This document shows positions 63,219-64,000 of a stretch of 64,000 nt of DNA, piece after piece. Made by a program: the position numbers and the translations under genes. The stretch's first letter is position 1. The number at the start of each line of letters is the position of its first letter. The notes below the pieces were generated by a model that searched no databases, was not told where the DNA came from, and saw nothing but the letters and a program-made list of their open reading frames with translations. The stretch is taken from positions 620,001-684,000 of the forward strand of contig JABCZI010000001.1 of assembly GCA_013289765.1 (NCBI GenBank), given 5' to 3'. The DNA is from Acidobacteriota bacterium. GTDB lineage: Bacteria; Acidobacteriota; Terriglobia; Terriglobales; Acidobacteriaceae.

Positions 63219-64000
63219 GTGACTGTGAAGGGCCATGACAACGAGCTTCTGCGGTCGGTGGCTCGGCAGAGTGCAACCAGCATTATTCCCGCGCGTCATC
63301 GCGCCGAGCAGCGAAGCGAAGTGTACTGGACTGAAGCGCAAAGGCTCAGTCATACGGGCAGCTTCGGCTGGAAGCTATCCACGGGCGAGAGAATCTGGTC
63401 AGAAGAAACCTTCCGTATATTCCAATACGACCGAGCCATCACACCGACCTTAGAACTGGTCCTGCAACGGGTTCACCCGGAAGACGCGGCCCTCGTGCAA
63501 CAGACCCTCGAGAGCGCGGCGCACGATGGGAAGGATTTTGACCATGAATATCGCTTGCTGATGCCGGATGGTTCTATCAAATATGTCCATGCTGTGGCTC
63601 GCGCCCTGATTGATGAATCGGGAAGCATCGAGTTCGCGGGAGCGGTGACGGACGTCACCGAGCGCAAGCGGGCGGAAGGGGCGTTGCGCCTGAGCGAGAA
63701 CTATCTCGCGGAAGCGCAGAGGCTCAGCCACACAGGCAGTTGGGCTGGAGCTCCGGGACCGGGAGAGCTCAGGTACTGGTCCGAGGAATGCTACCGCCTG
63801 TTGGGTTTTGATCCGCGGGACGAGCTGCCGCGAATCGAAACATTCTTTCAACGCATTCACCCCGATGATCAAACCAGGACCATGAAGCAGTTCGAAAACG
63901 CAAGCCGAGAAAAGACAGGATTCGAGTTTGATTACCGAATCGTTCATCCCGGCGGCGAGGTCAGGGAGATCCAAACGGTAGGCCACCCAGTCTTCAGTCC
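63219..64000 (+). CDS. multi-PAS sensor protein, 5' part
   Basis: A gene running off the right edge. A short N-terminal helix (RAEQRSEVYWTEAQRL) leads into PAS 1: LSHTGSFGWKLSTGERIWSE, HPEDAALVQQTLE, YRLLMPDGSIKYVHAVA, GAVTDVTERKRAE. A second PAS begins with almost the same words (LAEAQRLSHTGSW) and continues HPDDQTRTMKQFE. Tandem PAS of this type usually precede a histidine kinase or sigma activator. The start is probably the GTG at 63219, 3 nt after the pseudogene stop; uncertain. Confidence 0.75.
   Translation, partial: MTVKGHDNELLRSVARQSATSIIPARHRAEQRSEVYWTEAQRLSHTGSFGWKLSTGERIWSEETFRIFQYDRAITPTLELVLQRVHPEDAALVQQTLESAAHDGKDFDHEYRLLMPDGSIKYVHAVARALIDESGSIEFAGAVTDVTERKRAEGALRLSENYLAEAQRLSHTGSWAGAPGPGELRYWSEECYRLLGFDPRDELPRIETFFQRIHPDDQTRTMKQFENASREKTGFEFDYRIVHPGGEVREIQTVGHPVFS

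Overview
The window reads like a chromosomal segment of a soil-type member of Acidobacteriota (class Terriglobia, near Koribacter and relatives). This is inferred from moderate-to-high GC, many YxWxPGxW, DUF4136 and other secreted families typical of that group, ETF/ETF-QO, an HAE1 RND pump, sigma-54 activators ending in a Fis-type helix-turn-helix, and palindromic repeats of a kind I associate with that phylum from memory. No rRNA, tRNA, CRISPR array or insertion sequence was recognised.

Left part (1-18 kb): ordinary chromosome. It holds a glycine/tyrosine-rich secreted protein, DUF2203, a Rv2525c-like glycosidase-like protein, moaA (carrying an in-frame hairpin insertion), an SGNH hydrolase, the etfB-etfA-ETF:quinone oxidoreductase operon, small zinc-ribbon and basic proteins, a lipoprotein, a threonine aldolase, an RND efflux pair and a SET-domain protein. 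Several short inverted repeats sit between these genes.

18.1-24.3 kb (minus strand): a compact operon that looks like an undescribed peptide-modification system. A 696-aa secreted protein is followed 18 nt later by a 55-aa two-cysteine peptide gene. Then come an S26-type peptidase, an HPr-kinase-like protein, a PqqD-like carrier, a radical SAM/SPASM enzyme and a glycosyltransferase. Most junctions are ATGA or other overlaps, so translation is coupled.

24.5-30.6 kb: cysK, a small winged-helix-like protein, an OpgC-like membrane protein on the plus strand, then a minus-strand run of DUF4136, a secreted protein, a Tat-exported DsrE-like protein and a cupin.

30.7-62.8 kb: respiration and stress. 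A caa3-type oxidase, Rieske/cytochrome b-c and ctaG operon is followed by a frameshifted yceI gene, a molybdenum formate dehydrogenase with DUF1641, two sigma-54 activators with a receiver protein, an HtrA protease, a metallothionein plus multicopper oxidase pair, a Tat-exported oxalate decarboxylase with its own TatA, a metallo-beta-lactamase-fold hydrolase, an aldo/keto reductase, a MauG-like di-heme protein and an acetamidase/formamidase. In front of many of these units I can read -24/-12 (sigma-54) promoters, the best matching 11 of 12 consensus positions, and several have an upstream TGTC-N8-GACA palindrome. This suggests a local sigma-54 regulon served by the two activators. Oxalate decarboxylase would make formate, formate dehydrogenase would oxidise it, and the oxidase operon could take the electrons.

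Right end: a decayed MetE-like gene, then the start of a multi-PAS sensor protein that runs off the window.
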